DNA of 7,369 nucleotides from Clostridiaceae bacterium (GTDB lineage Bacteria; Bacillota; Clostridia; UMGS1883; JAAYMJ01): positions 1-7,369 of the forward strand of contig JAAYMJ010000129.1 in NCBI GenBank assembly GCA_012521455.1. The letters run 5' to 3'. Positions 6,201 through 7,369 of this stretch are shown here, one piece after another. Position numbers and translations under genes: made by a program. Each line of letters begins with the position of its first letter. Positions within the stretch are counted from its first letter, which is position 1. A model generated the notes under the pieces. That model made no database searches. It saw only the letters and a list, made by a program, of their open reading frames with translations, and was not told the DNA's origin.

Positions 6201-6206
6201 AGGGGG
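6201..6206 (+). promoter_or_regulatory. Ribosome binding site that supports a TTG start
   Basis: AGGGGG at 6201-6206 lies seven bases before the TTG at 6214. No ATG is suitably placed, and only this start gives a complete lipoprotein signal peptide, so the non-ATG start is well supported. Confidence 0.85.
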
Positions 6207-6213
6207 AAAGAGA

Positions 6214-7113
6214 TTGAAATTATATAAAGCGTTGCTTCCATTGCTGATGGTTTTAATTATGGCTTCATGCGTAAAAAGCCCTGATTTGCCAAAAGAACAA
6301 AAAGAGTCGGAGGGAAAATACTATACCGAATTTACTTCAATGATTCCTGAGGCAAAAAACCCCAAAGAGCTTTTTTCATACATTGACCAACACGCAGGGG
6401 ATATCCCTAGGGATGATTTTACAAAAATAATAATTGCCCAAATAAATTATCAGGATTCCTTTTTGAAAACCTTTGAAGAAAACTATTTTTCTCAAAGCGT
6501 GCAGGAAATCCTTTATAATGTTTTAGGAAATGATACTTCAAAAATTGAAAACGGGGCTTTAGACATTGAAAACAAAGAGGTGGCGGATTTAGTCAAAGCC
6601 ACGTATGAATACGGTTACAGAATTGATATGTCCGAGGGCATGTATTTTCCCATTTTAGATTATGGGGTTTATAAAAAATACAAAGAATATTTAAACGAAG
6701 ACGCTTTGGAATTTATTGAAATACTTTCGGCTGAATCCGATAAAGTGCCGCTAAAGGACGCGGCTTTGGTGATACCCTATGAGGAAGTTTTAAACAGGGC
6801 AATAAGATGTGAAAGCTTTCTTAAAAAATACCCTGGCTTTGAGGGGGAAAAATTCATTTCTGACTTATTTGAAAAGTATCAGGCAATTACTTTTTACGGC
6901 TCAAACAACACCCCGCTTTTTGATTACGGGACAAAAGAAATGAATGAAAAGGCAAAAGAGGCGTATCAAAGCTTTGTAAAATCAATCGGGAATGAAAACT
7001 CGGAATTCAAAAAAAATTTAAGGCTGTTTTTAGAGGTATTAGCTAAAAACGGGTATAAATTGACCGGTGAAGTGGATGATTTCAGGGATATAAAAGCCCC
7101 AATCAAATATTAA
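6214..7113 (+). CDS. Predicted lipoprotein of unknown function
   Basis: This 299-residue protein starts at TTG. The N-terminus is a type II signal peptide: basic residues K2 and K5, a hydrophobic core at 6-16, and lipobox 'MASC' with the lipidated cysteine at C19. Met at -3 is less common than Leu but acceptable. After cleavage the protein should be anchored to the outer face of the membrane by C19. The mature part (20-299) is charged, lacks other membrane segments, and appears mostly helical, with recurrent 'YEYGY', 'KKYPGFEGEKF' and 'NGYKLTGEVDDF' segments that suggest helical-repeat packing. No solute-binding, peptidase or other catalytic motif is evident. I do not recognise a named family. 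It follows the tRNA gene in the same direction but behind a strong terminator, so it is probably transcribed separately. It ends at a bidirectional terminator. Confidence 0.9.
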   Translation: MKLYKALLPLLMVLIMASCVKSPDLPKEQKESEGKYYTEFTSMIPEAKNPKELFSYIDQHAGDIPRDDFTKIIIAQINYQDSFLKTFEENYFSQSVQEILYNVLGNDTSKIENGALDIENKEVADLVKATYEYGYRIDMSEGMYFPILDYGVYKKYKEYLNEDALEFIEILSAESDKVPLKDAALVIPYEEVLNRAIRCESFLKKYPGFEGEKFISDLFEKYQAITFYGSNNTPLFDYGTKEMNEKAKEAYQSFVKSIGNENSEFKKNLRLFLEVLAKNGYKLTGEVDDFRDIKAPIKY

Positions 7114-7139
7114 AAGCCTTGTTTTTATACAAGGCTTTT
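7112..7139. terminator. Bidirectional terminator between convergent genes
   Basis: A 10-base-pair stem (AAAAGCCTTG 7112-7121 with CAAGGCTTTT 7130-7139) and eight-base loop overlap the stop codon of the lipoprotein gene. T runs follow on both strands (TTTTTTATATA on plus, TTTTAATATTT on minus), so it should end transcripts from the lipoprotein gene and from the YlmC/YmxH gene on the opposite strand. Confidence 0.88.
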
Positions 7140-7148
7140 TTATATATG

Positions 7149-7369
7149 CTATTTTCTCCTGCGGTACTGGGTTTCGTCATATTCCACCAAAATTATATCG
7201 TCTCCGATTTTGTGGATTTTATCCCATGGGATTACAATATCCTCGCTCTGCCCAAAAAAGCCCAAAAGCCTGGCAGGCCCCGGCACAACTATGGAATCAA
7301 TTCTTCCGCTTTCCAAATTTAGTTCCACATCGGTGACAAACCCTAACCTGCGGCCGTCTTTTATATTTA
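7149..7369 (-). CDS. YlmC/YmxH family PRC-barrel protein (5' end missing)
   Basis: The frame is open from the right edge to a TAG at 7149-7151, giving about 72 residues. The family pattern is clear: 'NIKDGRRLGFVTDVELNLE' at the start, then 'GRIDSIVVPGPARLLGFFG', 'IVIPWDKIHKIGDDIILVE', and a basic end 'YRRRK'. These are the features of the small PRC-barrel YlmC/YmxH proteins, usually about 80-90 residues, so only roughly 10-15 N-terminal residues should lie beyond the window. YlmC/YmxH proteins are widespread in spore-forming Firmicutes and named as sporulation-linked; their molecular function is not established. It converges with the lipoprotein gene and shares a terminator with it. The 5' partner genes cannot be seen. 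Confidence 0.92.
   Translation of the reverse strand, partial: NIKDGRRLGFVTDVELNLESGRIDSIVVPGPARLLGFFGQSEDIVIPWDKIHKIGDDIILVEYDETQYRRRK

Noticed and set aside
7119..7322. Open plus-strand frame of 67 codons
   Set aside because: It is antisense to the clear YlmC/YmxH family sequence and starts inside a terminator.

Overview
The window looks like chromosomal DNA of a low-GC, spore-forming member of the Firmicutes, most likely class Clostridia. The evidence is AT-rich intergenic DNA, strong AGGAGG/GGGGG-type ribosome binding sites, GTG and TTG starts, textbook sigma-A promoter elements, many U-tailed hairpin terminators, and the end of a YlmC/YmxH-family gene, a family linked to sporulation in Firmicutes. 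No species can be named from the sequence.

Region 1 (1-3896, minus strand) is one operon read right to left. A promoter at 3868-3896 leads to a 746-residue ABC exporter half-transporter, then a 169-residue DUF1854 protein, then a second ABC half-transporter that runs off the left edge. Both ABC proteins carry the same unusual N-terminal extension, a PH-like beta-rich region followed by a four-cysteine zinc ribbon, before the membrane domain. Together they look like the two halves of a heterodimeric exporter, with the DUF1854 protein as a dedicated partner. In other bacteria DUF1854 proteins and their ABC partners are labelled as associated with cyanophycin metabolism. No cyanophycin gene is visible here, so the substrate is open. 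This is the most interesting locus in the window.

Region 2 (3992-4981, minus strand) is a compact three-gene cluster of small proteins (86, 117 and 103 residues), each with a good ribosome binding site and gaps of 11-16 bases, closed by a strong terminator. The first two are charged, helical and soluble, and share a short 'NPE/DPE' helical motif. The third ends in a membrane hairpin. Their function is unknown.

Region 3 (5092-5804, minus strand) is a single gene for a YcgR-like PilZ protein, a probable cyclic-di-GMP receptor, with its own terminator.

Region 4 (5949-6126, plus strand) is a self-contained tRNA-Leu(UAA) unit with a perfect -35/-10 promoter, encoded CCA and a terminator.

Region 5 (6201-7369) holds a 299-residue predicted lipoprotein of unknown function on the plus strand, starting at TTG. 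It converges on the 3' part of a YlmC/YmxH-family PRC-barrel gene on the minus strand. The two genes share a bidirectional hairpin terminator.

No insertion sequence, phage gene, CRISPR array or integrase was seen. The window reads as ordinary vertically inherited chromosome with one notable transporter operon.
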